From assembly GCF_016756495.1 (NCBI RefSeq), contig NZ_AP023243.1, positions 7,010,501 to 7,074,500 of the forward strand: 64,000 nt of DNA. Reading direction: 5' to 3'. How positions within the stretch are numbered: position 1 is the first letter of the stretch; each line of letters begins with the position of its first letter. This document shows, piece by piece, positions 17,279-26,393 of this stretch. A program made the position numbers and the translations under genes. This DNA is from Mesorhizobium sp. 113-3-3. Its GTDB lineage: Bacteria > Pseudomonadota > Alphaproteobacteria > Rhizobiales > Rhizobiaceae. The notes under the pieces were generated by a model, which had not been told where the DNA came from, did no database searches, and was given only the letters and a program-made list of their open reading frames with translations.

Positions 17279-18811
17279 ATGACATCGACGATTTTGGAGA
17301 TGCGCGACATCACCAAGACGTTCCCCGGCGTGAAGGCGTTGTCGAACGTCAATCTCAGCGTCCAGGAAGGCGAGATCCACGCCGTGGTCGGCGAGAACGG
17401 CGCCGGCAAGTCGACGCTGATGAAAGTGCTGTCGGGCGTCTATCCCGCAGGCACCTACGACGGCCAGATCATTTTTCAAGGCCAGGAATGCCAGTTCAAA
17501 GGCATCCATGACAGCGAACACAAGGGCATCGTCATCATCCATCAGGAGCTTGCCCTGGTGCCGATGCTGTCGATTGCCGAAAACATCTTCCTCGGCAACG
17601 AACACGCCAAATTCGGTGTGATCGACTGGGACGCCAACGAGGCGCGCACCAGCGCGCTGTTGAAGAAGGTGGGCCTCAAGGAGGACCCCAAGACACTGAT
17701 CACCAATATCGGCGTCGGCAAGCAGCAGCTGGTCGAGATCGCCAAGGCGCTGAGCAAGGAAGTCAAGCTGCTGATCCTCGACGAGCCGACCGCGTCGCTC
17801 AGCGAGAAGGACAGCCAGGCTCTGCTCGACCTTCTGCTCGAATTCAAGCGCCAGGGCATGACCTCGATCCTGATCTCGCACAAGCTCAACGAGGTGAACC
17901 GGGTCGCCGACAAGGTTACGGTCATCCGTGACGGGCGCACCATCGAGACGCTGGCCAGGCAGGACATTTCGGAGGACCGGATCATCACCTCGATGGTCGG
18001 CCGTTCGCTAGACGACCGCTATCCGCCGCGCGAGCCCAACATTGGCGATGTCGTATTCGAAGTGAAGAACTGGTCGGTCTATCACCCGATCCATGCCGAG
18101 CGGCAGGTGATCAAAGGCATAGACATCAACGTGCGCAAGGGCGAGGTGGTCGGCATTGCCGGGCTGATGGGCGCCGGCCGCACCGAATTCGCCATGAGCC
18201 TGTTCGGCCGCTCCTATGGCCGTCGCATCACCGGCGAGGTTCAGCTCAAGGGCAAGCCGATCGATGTCTCGTCCGTGAGCAAGGCGGTCGAACATGGCAT
18301 CGCCTACGTGACCGAGGACCGCAAGACTTACGGTCTCAACCTGATCGACCATATCAAGCACAACATAACGCTTGCCAATCTCGGTGGCGTGTCGCGTCAC
18401 AGCGTGATCGACGATTTGCGCGAACTCGCCGTTGCCAATGATTATCGCAAGAAGACCAATATCCGTGCTTCGAGCGTCTATCAGATGACGGGCAATCTTT
18501 CCGGCGGCAACCAGCAGAAGGTGGTGTTGTCGAAATGGCTGTTCGCCGACCCGGAGGTTCTGATCCTCGACGAGCCGACGCGCGGCATCGATGTCGGCGC
18601 GAAGTACGAAATCTACACGATCATCGCGCGTCTGGCCTCGGAGGGTAAGGCAATCGTGGTCATCTCGTCGGAAATGCCGGAATTGCTCGGCATCACCGAC
18701 CGCATCTACGTCATGAACGAAGGCCGCATCGTCGGCGAAATGCCCGCGGCGGACGCAAGCCAGGAAAAAATAATGCGTGCCATCGTTCGGGGAGAAGGAA
18801 AAGCAGCATGA
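17279..18811 (+). CDS. gguA: Sugar ABC transporter, duplicated ATP-binding subunit GguA
   Basis: A 510-residue protein with two ATPase halves, as in monosaccharide (CUT2) importers. The N-terminal half has Walker [10 protein letters not shown] (38-46) and Walker [13 protein letters not shown]. The C-terminal half has a degenerate Walker A ([10 protein letters not shown]), an intact LSGGNQQKV signature and [15 protein letters not shown]. The GTYDGQI insert is typical of the MmsA/GguA/XylG group. It energises uptake of the sugars delivered by ChvE. The next gene starts within its stop codon (ATGA). Confidence 0.93.
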   Translation: MTSTILEMRDITKTFPGVKALSNVNLSVQEGEIHAVVGENGAGKSTLMKVLSGVYPAGTYDGQIIFQGQECQFKGIHDSEHKGIVIIHQELALVPMLSIAENIFLGNEHAKFGVIDWDANEARTSALLKKVGLKEDPKTLITNIGVGKQQLVEIAKALSKEVKLLILDEPTASLSEKDSQALLDLLLEFKRQGMTSILISHKLNEVNRVADKVTVIRDGRTIETLARQDISEDRIITSMVGRSLDDRYPPREPNIGDVVFEVKNWSVYHPIHAERQVIKGIDINVRKGEVVGIAGLMGAGRTEFAMSLFGRSYGRRITGEVQLKGKPIDVSSVSKAVEHGIAYVTEDRKTYGLNLIDHIKHNITLANLGGVSRHSVIDDLRELAVANDYRKKTNIRASSVYQMTGNLSGGNQQKVVLSKWLFADPEVLILDEPTRGIDVGAKYEIYTIIARLASEGKAIVVISSEMPELLGITDRIYVMNEGRIVGEMPAADASQEKIMRAIVRGEGKAA

Positions 18812-20094
18812 GCACCGAAAGCGCCCCCGCCCCGCAGGGCAATGTCGCCGAAGAACAGCGTCCACGCATTGCCGTCTCGGCGCTGACGACGAACCTGCGC
18901 GAATACGGCCTGATCATCGCGCTGATCGTCATCATGCTGTTCTTCCAGTTCACCACGTCTGGAACGCTGTTCAAGCCGGTCAACCTCAGCAATCTTGTGC
19001 AGCAGAATTCGTTCATCATCGTGATGGCGCTCGGTATGCTGCTGGTCATCGTTTCCGGCTATATCGACCTCAGCGTCGGGTCGGTCGCCGGTTTCATCGG
19101 CGCGCTGGCGGCCAACATGATGGTCATCTGGCAACTCGGACCGCTCAGCAATCCGCTGGTGGTTTCGATCGTCTGCCTCATCGTGGGCGGCCTGATCGGC
19201 GCGGCGCAAGGCTATTGGATCGCCTATCACCGGATACCGAGCTTCATCGTGACGCTTGCGGGCATGCTGATCTTCCGCGGCATCTGCCAGGCGCTGCTGG
19301 GCGGCGGGTCCTCGGTGGGCCCACTTCCCGACGACTTCAAGGCACTGAGCTCCGGCTTCATCCCGGACTTGATCGGCCCGCTGACGCTGATCCCGCCGAC
19401 GGTGAATGCCGCCGGCAAGACCATCATCGGCAGCGGCCTGACGCTGCACATGACGACGATCGTGCTCGGCCTCATCGCGGTGGTTGCCTATGCCTATTTC
19501 GGGGTGAGGACGCGACGCAAGCGCGAACGCCATGGCTATGAGGCCGAGCCGTTCCCCCTGTTCGTCGTCAAGACGCTGGTCGCCAGCGCGCTGGCGCTGT
19601 TCCTTGTCTATGAATTCGCCAGCTACCGGGGCCTGCCGGTGGTGCTGCTCGTCATGGGCGTGCTGATCTCGCTGTTCGTCTTCGTCACCAAGCGCATGAC
19701 GATCGGCCGTCGCATCTATGCCATGGGCGGCAATCCCAAGGCGGCGCAGCTGTCGGGCATCAACACCGAGCGGCTGACGCTGCTGGTGTTCATCAATATG
19801 GGTGTGCTGTCAGCGCTGGGAGGCCTGATCATCGCGGCGCGTCTCGGCCAGGCCGTGCCGGCGGCGGGTCTGGGCTCGGAGCTCGACGTCATCGCCGCCG
19901 TCTTCATCGGCGGCGCCTCGGCAATGGGCGGCGTCGGCCAGGTCATCGGCGCCGTGGTCGGCGGCTTCATCATGGGCGTGATGAACAACGGCATGTCGAT
20001 CATGGGCGTCAACGTCGACTGGCAGCAGGTGGTCAAAGGCCTCGTGCTGCTCGGCGCCGTGATCTTCGACGTCTACAACAAGAACAAGGCCTGA
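18808..20094 (+). CDS. gguB: Sugar ABC transporter permease GguB
   Basis: A 428-residue CUT2-type permease with about ten hydrophobic helices. It has the [16 protein letters not shown] motif near residue 75 and the conserved [13 protein letters not shown] cytoplasmic loop and [22 protein letters not shown] region of the family. A charged loop ([15 protein letters not shown]) near 232-246 lengthens it relative to RbsC, as in XylH/GguB. Translation is coupled to gguA by a 4-base overlap. It forms the membrane channel for ChvE-bound aldoses. Confidence 0.92.
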   Translation: MSTESAPAPQGNVAEEQRPRIAVSALTTNLREYGLIIALIVIMLFFQFTTSGTLFKPVNLSNLVQQNSFIIVMALGMLLVIVSGYIDLSVGSVAGFIGALAANMMVIWQLGPLSNPLVVSIVCLIVGGLIGAAQGYWIAYHRIPSFIVTLAGMLIFRGICQALLGGGSSVGPLPDDFKALSSGFIPDLIGPLTLIPPTVNAAGKTIIGSGLTLHMTTIVLGLIAVVAYAYFGVRTRRKRERHGYEAEPFPLFVVKTLVASALALFLVYEFASYRGLPVVLLVMGVLISLFVFVTKRMTIGRRIYAMGGNPKAAQLSGINTERLTLLVFINMGVLSALGGLIIAARLGQAVPAAGLGSELDVIAAVFIGGASAMGGVGQVIGAVVGGFIMGVMNNGMSIMGVNVDWQQVVKGLVLLGAVIFDVYNKNKA

Positions 20095-20330
20095 AACAAA
20101 ATACCGGGAGCGGGCCGAACCGCTCCGGCGAGGCAACGAGGAAGGCATACGGGTCACATCGCGGCGCTGCCGGCAACCAGCAGGCACGAAGAAGTTCCCT
20201 CAAGGAACCAAGCCCCGCGAGCGCAATCCGAACGGAGAATTTCACCCGTGGCATGGGCGACGTCCCAGCCGCGCTTGGGAAGGTTTGCCGCGGCGGCAGC
20301 CATGCCAAGGCACATGAGAGAGGATTGATC

Positions 20331-21323
20331 ATGCTGATCTCGCAGATTCTCGATGACGCCGAGACCATCCGCGTCGTTGCCCGCAATGGCGGCAAGACCC
20401 GGATCATCAACGGCGCCCGCAGCGTCTATTCGCTGGCGATGGAGGCGGCCCGCACCGGCGTCGGCCTCGCCACCCTGATCGAGCGCAAGGGGCTCGGCGA
20501 GACGGTCGATCTCGATGCCGCCTACAAGAAGGGGCGGCTGTTGTCGCCGATCAATCACCCCGATCCGGCGCACCTGCATCTCACCGGCACCGGCCTGACG
20601 CATCTCGGCTCGGCCGCAACGCGCGATTCCATGCACAAGAAGCTCAGCGCCGATGGCGAGGAGCAGCTCACCGATTCCATGAAGATGTTCCGCATGGGTC
20701 TGGAGGGCGGCAAGCCCGCCAAGGGCCAGGTCGGCGTGCAGCCGGAATGGTTCTACAAGGGCAACGGCACGATGGCCGTGGCGCCGGGTGCCGCGCTCAT
20801 GTCACCGGCCTTCGCCAAGGACGCCGGCGAGGAACCCGAAATCGCCGGCATCTATGTCATCGGCGACGACGGTGCCGCCTTCCGCGTCGGCTTCACGCTG
20901 TCGAACGAGTTTTCCGACCATGTGACCGAGCGGGTGAACTATCTCTTCCTCGCCCATTCCAAGCTGCGCAACGCCTCGTTCGGGCCCGAGATCCTGATCG
21001 GCGACCTGCCTTCCGACATCCGCGGCACCTCGCGCATCGTGCGCGACGGCAAGACGCTGTGGGAAAAGCCGTTCCTGTCGGGCGAAGCGAACATGTCGCA
21101 CACCATCGCCAATCTCGAACACCATCACTTCAAATATTCGGCGTTCCGCCAGCCCGGTGACGTGCATGTGCATATGTTCGGCACCGCGACGCTGTCCTTC
21201 GCCGACGGCGTCAAGACCGAGGCCGGCGATGTGTTCGAAATCGAGGCCGGCGATTTCGGACTGCCGCTGCGCAACCCGCTCGAGATCGAAAAGCCGGTGA
21301 AGGTGGCGGTGAAGGCGCTTTGA
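20331..21323 (+). CDS. gguC: GguC/AraD1 family protein
   Basis: Read from ATG 20331 with an AGAGAGGA site, giving 330 residues. It belongs to the FAH-fold AraD1/GguC family: GVQPEWFYKGNG, a metal-site region around SNEFSDHVTERVNYLFLAHSKLR, and HTIANLEHHHFKYSAFR. In Agrobacterium the gene lies after gguAB. It is not needed for transport and family members are assigned to dehydratase-type steps of pentonate breakdown. About 235 bp separate it from gguB, so it may have its own promoter. The reaction is not certain. Confidence 0.88.
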   Translation: MLISQILDDAETIRVVARNGGKTRIINGARSVYSLAMEAARTGVGLATLIERKGLGETVDLDAAYKKGRLLSPINHPDPAHLHLTGTGLTHLGSAATRDSMHKKLSADGEEQLTDSMKMFRMGLEGGKPAKGQVGVQPEWFYKGNGTMAVAPGAALMSPAFAKDAGEEPEIAGIYVIGDDGAAFRVGFTLSNEFSDHVTERVNYLFLAHSKLRNASFGPEILIGDLPSDIRGTSRIVRDGKTLWEKPFLSGEANMSHTIANLEHHHFKYSAFRQPGDVHVHMFGTATLSFADGVKTEAGDVFEIEAGDFGLPLRNPLEIEKPVKVAVKAL

Positions 21324-21330
21324 GAGCGTG

Positions 21331-21376
21331 ATCTCCCCGCTTCTTGGGGAGATGGCCGGCAGGCCAGAGGGGGGGC
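21331..21376 (+). repeat. Palindromic intergenic repeat, copy A
   Basis: ATCTCCCC (21333-21340) pairs with GGGGAGAT (21348-21355), followed by GGCCGGCAGGCCAGAGGGGGG. This is the recurrent short palindromic element of rhizobial genomes. It faces a second, inverted copy at 21459-21502. Confidence 0.7.
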
Positions 21377-21458
21377 GTTGTCCCGCCAGCGTAGCAATGG
21401 AAGCAACTGTGCCTTCCGCTATTCCTGACGCTCTTAGGAGAGGTCGCGATCCTTGCGC

Positions 21459-21502
21459 CTCCCTCTGCCCTGCCGGGCATGTCCCCCACGAGGGGGGAGA
21501 TA
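21459..21502 (-). repeat. Palindromic intergenic repeat, copy B (inverted)
   Basis: CCTCTGCCCTGCCGGGCATG followed by CCCCCACGAGGGGG and GAGATA: the same element as copy A on the opposite strand. The two copies bracket about 80 bp of unassigned DNA between gguC and the binding-protein pseudogene. Confidence 0.7.
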
Positions 21503-21513
21503 TTGGCAGCTTC

Positions 21514-21795
21514 TCAATAAATATCGAAGTCGAAATACTTGGCCTGGATCTTCTAGTAGGTGCCGTCGGCGACGAGCGCATCGATGGCTGCGTTTAGCTA
21601 GTCGCGCAGGGGCGGTGTCGTCGAGGCGCACGGCAATGCCGGCTTGCGTTTCGGTGCCCTTGACGTCGCCGACCAGCTTGCAGCAGCCGTCGCTCGACTT
21701 CTTCAGCCAGTCCACCAGCACGAACTTGTCCGAAATCACGGCATCAAGCCGGCCGTTGGTCAGGTCGGTGATCGCCTCTCCCGGCGCAGGCAAGT
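21514..21795 (-). pseudogene. Decayed amino-acid ABC transporter binding protein, C-terminal fragment
   Basis: On the minus strand the segment reads AITDLTNGRLDAVISDKFVL, then VDWLKKSSDGCCKLVGDV and GIAVRLDDTA. After a one-base frameshift it continues LRD(stop)LNAAIDALVADGTY(stop)KIQAKYFDFDIY and ends at TGA 21514-21516. These are the last roughly 90 residues of an ArgT/HisJ-type periplasmic binding protein. The 5-prime part is missing, cut by the end of the dCTP deaminase gene. One frameshift, two in-frame amber codons and truncation make it non-functional. Confidence 0.85.
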
Positions 21796-21819
21796 ATCTT
21801 GCCCGGCGGCAATCGGCGC

Positions 21820-22914
21820 TCAGCGTGCGGCGCGGAAGTGCTTGGAGAGCTTCAGGCCCTGTGCCTGGTAGTTGGAGCCGAGATCCGTGCCGTAGAGCGA
21901 CTGCGGCCGTTTCAGCATGTGCTCGTAGACCAGCCGGCCGACGATCTGGCCATGGTCGAGGATGAACGGCACTTCGTGGCTGCGCACCTCAAGCACCGCC
22001 CGGCTGCCGGTGCCACCAGCCGCCGAATGGCCGAAACCCGGATCGAAGAAGCCGGCATAGTGGACGCGGAATTCACCGACCAGCGGATCGAAAGGCGTCA
22101 TCTCGGCGGCGTAGAGTGGTGGCACATGCACCGCTTCCTGGCTGACGAGGATGTAGAATTCGTCGGGGTCAAGCACCAGCTCGCCGGCGCCGCTCTTGTG
22201 GATCGGTTCCCAGAAATCGACGACATCCTGCGCGGCGCGCTTGTCGACATCGACAAGACCGGTGTGGTGCTTGCCGCGATAGCCGACCAGCCCGTCACTG
22301 TCGCCGTTGAGATCGATCGACAGCGCGATGCCGCCGCCCGAAATATTCGGCGGTTCGGTGGCGACCAGCATCTGCGCGCGATGCAATTCATTGAGTTCGG
22401 CTTCGGCGAGCAAAGCGTTGCCGGTGCGGAAGCGGATCTGCGACAGGCGCGAGCCGGTGCGCACGACGATCGGGAAAGTGCGCGGGCTGACCTCGAGATA
22501 GAGCGGACCGTTGTAGCCGACGGCGATCTTGTCGAACTCGTGGCCGCGGTCGGTCATGACACGGGTGAAGATGTCGAGCCGCCCGGTCGAGCTCTTCGGG
22601 TTGGCCGAAGCGGAAATCTCTGCCGGCAAGGCAAGGCTTTCGAGCAGCGGCACGATGTAGACGCAGCCAGTCTCCAGCACCGCGCCTTCGGCCAGATTGA
22701 TCTCGTGCAGCTTCAGCCTGTCGAGCTTTTCCGAAACCTTATGGTTGGGACCCGGCAGGAAGGACGCGCGCACCCGCCAGGCCTTGTCGCCGAGCCTGAG
22801 ATCAAGGCTGGCCGGCTGGATCTGGTCGGGATCAAGAGCACGTCGCGACTTCAGCGCACCGGACTGGAACAGCGCCGCGATGTCCTGATCGGGAAGAATG
22901 CCTGTCTGCCGCAA
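21820..22914 (-). CDS. dcd: 2-deoxycytidine 5-triphosphate deaminase (long alphaproteobacterial form)
   Basis: A 364-residue protein made of two dUTPase/Dcd-like halves. The N-terminal half contains IQPASLDLRLG (about 32-42), SANPKSSTGRLDIFTRV near 103-119 and SRLSQIRFRTG. The second half repeats the fold with GGGIALSIDL and ends VPFILDHGQIVGRLVYEHM. It supplies dUMP precursors by deaminating dCTP. It is about twice the length of E. coli Dcd, as usual for Rhizobiales. It is divergent from the SAM-II/metZ leader. Confidence 0.9.
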   Translation of the reverse strand: MRQTGILPDQDIAALFQSGALKSRRALDPDQIQPASLDLRLGDKAWRVRASFLPGPNHKVSEKLDRLKLHEINLAEGAVLETGCVYIVPLLESLALPAEISASANPKSSTGRLDIFTRVMTDRGHEFDKIAVGYNGPLYLEVSPRTFPIVVRTGSRLSQIRFRTGNALLAEAELNELHRAQMLVATEPPNISGGGIALSIDLNGDSDGLVGYRGKHHTGLVDVDKRAAQDVVDFWEPIHKSGAGELVLDPDEFYILVSQEAVHVPPLYAAEMTPFDPLVGEFRVHYAGFFDPGFGHSAAGGTGSRAVLEVRSHEVPFILDHGQIVGRLVYEHMLKRPQSLYGTDLGSNYQAQGLKLSKHFRAAR

Positions 22915-23054
22915 AGCTTCGCTCCTGGGCGACCATTTCTTGGCGCAGGTTCTTGTCGCAAACCGTGGGACACTTTTGCGAAACCTGCTTGGTACAAACC
23001 TCTTAATGAAGCCGGCAATTGACGCAAGCGTGGTACGGGTCTAAAGGATCGTTA

Positions 23055-23110
23055 TCCCGTGGTGATTTGGCCGGTCGGCTTGCAGCCACGTTAAACAAGT
23101 CGCTAAAGGA
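23055..23110 (+). ncRNA. SAM-II riboswitch aptamer upstream of metZ
   Basis: The conserved SAM-II core is visible: helix P1 CGTGG (23058-23062) with CCACG (23086-23090), the GTGATTTGG segment after the first strand, a loop with GCTTG (23078-23082), and a 3-prime tail AAACAAGTCGCTAAA whose CAAG pairs with the loop CTTG to make the pseudoknot. SAM-II elements control methionine biosynthesis genes in alphaproteobacteria. The position, 74 bases before the metZ start, and the terminator that follows agree. Confidence 0.92.
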
Positions 23111-23132
23111 CCGTTGGCCGTGAGGCCGTATG

Positions 23133-23164
23133 GACCGGTTGCGACTTTCGTGACCGGTTTTTTT
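23133..23164 (+). terminator. Terminator/expression platform between riboswitch and metZ
   Basis: ACCGGT (23134-23139) can pair with the self-complementary ACCGGT (23153-23158) with an inner CGA/TCG pairing, followed by a run of seven T (23158-23164) and only 19 bases before the metZ ATG. The likely role is SAM-dependent premature termination. Confidence 0.65.
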
Positions 23165-23183
23165 GTGTCTGGAAACAAAAGCG

Positions 23184-24374
23184 ATGAGCAGCAACAAGCG
23201 CAACTGGAAGCCTCAGACAGCCCTCGTTCATAGCGGAACCCTGCGTTCCGGCTTCGGCGAGACCTCGGAGGCGATGTACCTGACCCAGGGCTATGTCTAC
23301 GAAACGGCGCAGGCGGCGGAAGCCCGTTTCAAGGGCGAGGAACCCGGTTTCATCTATTCGCGCTACGCCAATCCGACCGTCGACATGTTCGAAAAGCGCA
23401 TGTGCGCGCTGGAAGGCGCCGAAGACGCACGCGCCACGGCATCGGGCATGGCCGCGGTGACGGCGGCCCTTCTGTGCAGCGTCAAGGCCGGTGACCACAT
23501 CGTGGCGGCGCGCGCGCTGTTCGGCTCCTGCCGCTGGGTTGTCGAGACCCTGGCGCCGCGCTACGGCATCGAGGCGACACTGGTCGACGGCACCGACATC
23601 GCCAACTGGGAAAAGGCGGTCAGACCCAACACCAAGCTGTTTTTCCTGGAGAGCCCGACCAATCCGACATTGGAAGTGGTCGACATCGCCGCCGTCGCGT
23701 CGCTGGCCAACTCGATCAGCGCGCGGCTTGTCGTCGACAATGTCTTCGCCACGCCTTTGCAGCAGAAGCCGTTGCAGCTCGGCGCGCATATCGTCGTCTA
23801 TTCGGCGACCAAGCACATCGACGGCCAGGGCCGCTGTCTCGGCGGCGTCATCCTGTCGGACAAGAAATGGATCGACGAGAATTTGCACGACTATTTCCGC
23901 CACACCGGCCCCAGCCTGTCGCCCTTCAACGCCTGGACGCTGCTGAAGGGCCTGGAGACGCTGCCGCTGCGCGTGCGCCAGCAGACGGAAAGCGCCGGCA
24001 AGATCGCCGATTTCCTGGCCGAGCAACCGCAGATCGCCCGCGTCATCTATCCCGGCCGGGCCGACCATCCGCAGGCTGAGATCGTCAAGAAGCAGATGTC
24101 GGGCGGCTCGACGCTGATCTGCCTCGACGTCAAGGGCGGCAAGCAGGCGGCCTTCGCCTTGCAGAACGCGCTCGACATCGTGCTGATCTCCAACAATCTC
24201 GGCGATGCCAAGAGCCTGATCACCCATCCGGCGACGACGACGCACAAGAATTTGAGCGAAGAGGCGCGCGCCGAACTCGGCATCGGACCGGGCACGCTCA
24301 GGCTGTCGGTCGGCCTGGAGGACGCCGACGACCTGCTGGAAGACATCGCGCAGGCGCTGAAAGCGGCAAAATAG
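23184..24374 (+). CDS. metZ: O-succinylhomoserine sulfhydrylase
   Basis: A 396-residue PLP enzyme of the Cys/Met metabolism family, read from ATG 23184 (MSSNKRNWKPQT). It has YSRYANPTVDMFE, the SGMAAV cofactor loop, and Lys 210 in YSATKHIDGQGR as the Schiff-base lysine. The GQGRCLGG continuation separates MetZ from cystathionine synthases. It makes homocysteine directly from O-succinylhomoserine and sulfide. The SAM-II riboswitch upstream shows repression by SAM. Confidence 0.93.
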   Translation: MSSNKRNWKPQTALVHSGTLRSGFGETSEAMYLTQGYVYETAQAAEARFKGEEPGFIYSRYANPTVDMFEKRMCALEGAEDARATASGMAAVTAALLCSVKAGDHIVAARALFGSCRWVVETLAPRYGIEATLVDGTDIANWEKAVRPNTKLFFLESPTNPTLEVVDIAAVASLANSISARLVVDNVFATPLQQKPLQLGAHIVVYSATKHIDGQGRCLGGVILSDKKWIDENLHDYFRHTGPSLSPFNAWTLLKGLETLPLRVRQQTESAGKIADFLAEQPQIARVIYPGRADHPQAEIVKKQMSGGSTLICLDVKGGKQAAFALQNALDIVLISNNLGDAKSLITHPATTTHKNLSEEARAELGIGPGTLRLSVGLEDADDLLEDIAQALKAAK

Positions 24375-24390
24375 TAGATGTCTTTGGCTT

Positions 24391-25542
24391 TCAGGCGCGC
24401 GACGAAGCCTCTTCCAGCTCCGTAGCCTTGGTGCCGATGGTCATTGCATTGCCGCGCCAGTCGACCGCGCCGCCGAGCCAGCCGCGTGCCCACATGGCTG
24501 GCAACATCAAGTCCCGCGCGATCATCGCCGCGACCGTGCGCGGCGACAGGTGCCAGCCCTTGGACCAGGCCAGGGCGCATTCCGGAAGGTAGAAGGCCGC
24601 CAGCACGGCGATGGCCGTCAGCAGCAGGCTGACACCGGCGCTGGCTGCCGCAAGCAGCGCAAATGCCAGCGGCACCACCGCGCCGGTCAGGATTTCCGGC
24701 GTGAAGAACAGCGGGAAGGTGACGCGGCGCAGACGCGCCCAGCGGGCCTGGCGCGACCAGACCGTGCCAAGCGTGCGCCTGCCAAGCGGCTGCTCGAAGG
24801 GTGCCGCGACAAGATTGACGCGCAGGCCAATCGCGCTCACCAGCTTGGTCGCGGCGGCGTCCTCGGCGGCTTCGGCGGCCAGCGCGCGGATGCCGCCATT
24901 GGCATCCAGCACCGGCTTGTTCAATAGCATGCTCTTGCCCTGGGCAAAGCCAAGGCCGAGCGCCTCGCCGGCATACTGCCAGCGGGCCTGCAGCGTGTTG
25001 AGGAAGGCGCATTCGACCTCGGCCCAGAAGCCCTCCGGCCGCGAGCCGATCGGCGTCGAGCAGACAAGGCCGGTATCCGTCCGCCAAGCCGCCATCAAAT
25101 GCTGGATGTAGTCTCTCGGCATCAGCACGTTGGAGTCGGCCAGGACGACCCAGTTGTGCCGCGCGGCTTCCCAGCCCTTGGCGCAATTGTTGAGCTTGGG
25201 ATTGGCACTGAACCGGTCTTCGCCGATCAACAGCCGGGCCGGCACTTTTGGGAAACGGTCAATGGCGGCGCGGATCAACCTGACCACCGGGTCGTCTCCA
25301 TGGGCAACGCAGAAGATCAACTCATAGCGTGGCCAGTCGAGCGAAAAGGCGCGCTCCAGCGTCTCCTGCGTGAACGGCTCGACGCCGCGCCAGGGTATGA
25401 CGACCGACACGGGCGGCGATTTGCCGGCTGGCCGTGCGATCGTGGTGCGCCGTTTCAGCTGTGACGCGGCGAGCAGGATGCTGGCGGCATTTGAAAGGAT
25501 AAGAGCAGTCGAAAGCGAGGCCGCTATGAGAGTGAGTTCCAT
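24391..25542 (-). CDS. Ceramide glucosyltransferase (GT21 family)
   Basis: A 383-residue membrane-anchored glycosyltransferase. One N-terminal helix (about 4-26) is followed by a GT-A domain with VSVVIPWRG, the D1/D2 region LADSNVLMPRDYI, a GFWAEVECAFLNT segment, EDAAATKLV and the (Q/R)xxRW motif as RQARWARLRR near 281-290, then three hydrophobic C-terminal helices. This motif order defines GT21 ceramide glucosyltransferases, known in some alphaproteobacteria to make glycolipids. The true lipid acceptor here could be ceramide or diacylglycerol. It converges on metZ with a 16-bp gap. Confidence 0.82.
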   Translation of the reverse strand: MELTLIAASLSTALILSNAASILLAASQLKRRTTIARPAGKSPPVSVVIPWRGVEPFTQETLERAFSLDWPRYELIFCVAHGDDPVVRLIRAAIDRFPKVPARLLIGEDRFSANPKLNNCAKGWEAARHNWVVLADSNVLMPRDYIQHLMAAWRTDTGLVCSTPIGSRPEGFWAEVECAFLNTLQARWQYAGEALGLGFAQGKSMLLNKPVLDANGGIRALAAEAAEDAAATKLVSAIGLRVNLVAAPFEQPLGRRTLGTVWSRQARWARLRRVTFPLFFTPEILTGAVVPLAFALLAAASAGVSLLLTAIAVLAAFYLPECALAWSKGWHLSPRTVAAMIARDLMLPAMWARGWLGGAVDWRGNAMTIGTKATELEEASSRA

Positions 25543-25762
25543 CGAGATCTGGTCACTCCAGGTGAGACAGCCCGTGTATGGCCGTTTTCAACAGTTCGAC
25601 AGAGCGCCGAGTCGCCCGGTTCGTGCACACCACCATTGTCATGTGTCACTTAAATGACATTCTTTGCCGGCACCTGCGTTTCAAGGCCAGGCGCGACAAG
25701 ACGCGCACGTTGACCTGCTCGCCGGGAGCGCCGAAAGGTATGGGACTGTTTTGGAGCCGCCT

Positions 25763-26155
25763 ATGTACCGCGCCGTCACGCGCAACATCGAAGTGCAGGT
25801 CAGGCCGTTCTACCTCGAGGATCGCTCGGATCCTTCGGAGAACCGCTATGTCTGGGGCTATCAGATAACGATCGACAACCAGTCGGACGAATTCGTGCAG
25901 CTTCTGTCGCGCTATTGGCATATCACAGACGGCGCCGGCCGGGTCGAGGAAGTGCGCGGCCCGGGCGTCGTCGGCGACCAGCCCGAACTCAATCCCGGCG
26001 ACAGCTATCAGTACACGTCCGGCTGCCCGCTCTCGACGCCGTCAGGCATCATGGTGGGGCACTACACGATGCGCAACAAGCGCGGCGAGACCTTCGACAT
26101 CGCCATCCCAGCGTTCTCGCTGGATCTGCCGGGAACCAGGCGGACGGTAAATTAG
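25763..26155 (+). CDS. apaG: ApaG/CorD family protein
   Basis: A 130-residue protein read from ATG 25763 with GGAG ten bases before. It is a single ApaG domain: [38 protein letters not shown] and [10 protein letters not shown] are all conserved. The fold is a small beta sandwich; its role is unsettled (reported links to cobalt and magnesium tolerance and to Ap4A). It ends just before a perfect terminator-like hairpin and converges on hslO. Confidence 0.93.
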   Translation: MYRAVTRNIEVQVRPFYLEDRSDPSENRYVWGYQITIDNQSDEFVQLLSRYWHITDGAGRVEEVRGPGVVGDQPELNPGDSYQYTSGCPLSTPSGIMVGHYTMRNKRGETFDIAIPAFSLDLPGTRRTVN

Positions 26156-26210
26156 CGTCTTTCTCTCCGTCACTATACCGGGAGTTGAGGAATGGTCCGC
26201 GCAGCGGACG

Positions 26211-26232
26211 AAAAGCCAATTGCTTGGCTTTT
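26211..26232 (+). terminator. Hairpin downstream of apaG
   Basis: AAAAGCCAA (26211-26219) and TTGGCTTTT (26224-26232) form a 9-bp stem with a 4-base loop and T residues at the 3-prime side; the symmetry lets it serve either strand. Confidence 0.6.
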
Positions 26233-26257
26233 CGAATGACGAACGCCCGGCAGGGCA

Positions 26258-26384
26258 ATGAGGGGCGGCGCCAGCCTTCCTGAGATGTCGTCCATGACGG
26301 GATCTGCGCGCGGCCAATCGCCGAAGTTCGCGCCGCCCCTCATCCGCCCTTCGGGCACCTTCTCCCCGTGAAACGGGGAGAAGG
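26258..26384. repeat. Mosaic palindromic intergenic repeat between apaG and hslO
   Basis: Perfect 14-bp inverted arms ATGAGGGGCGGCGC (26258-26271) and GCGCCGCCCCTCAT (26330-26343), followed by a second palindrome CCTTCTCCCC/GGGGAGAAGG (26358-26384). This is the rhizobial mosaic element type also seen at 21.3-21.5 kb. It probably also ends hslO transcription. Confidence 0.75.
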
Positions 26385-26393
26385 CAAGGAGCT

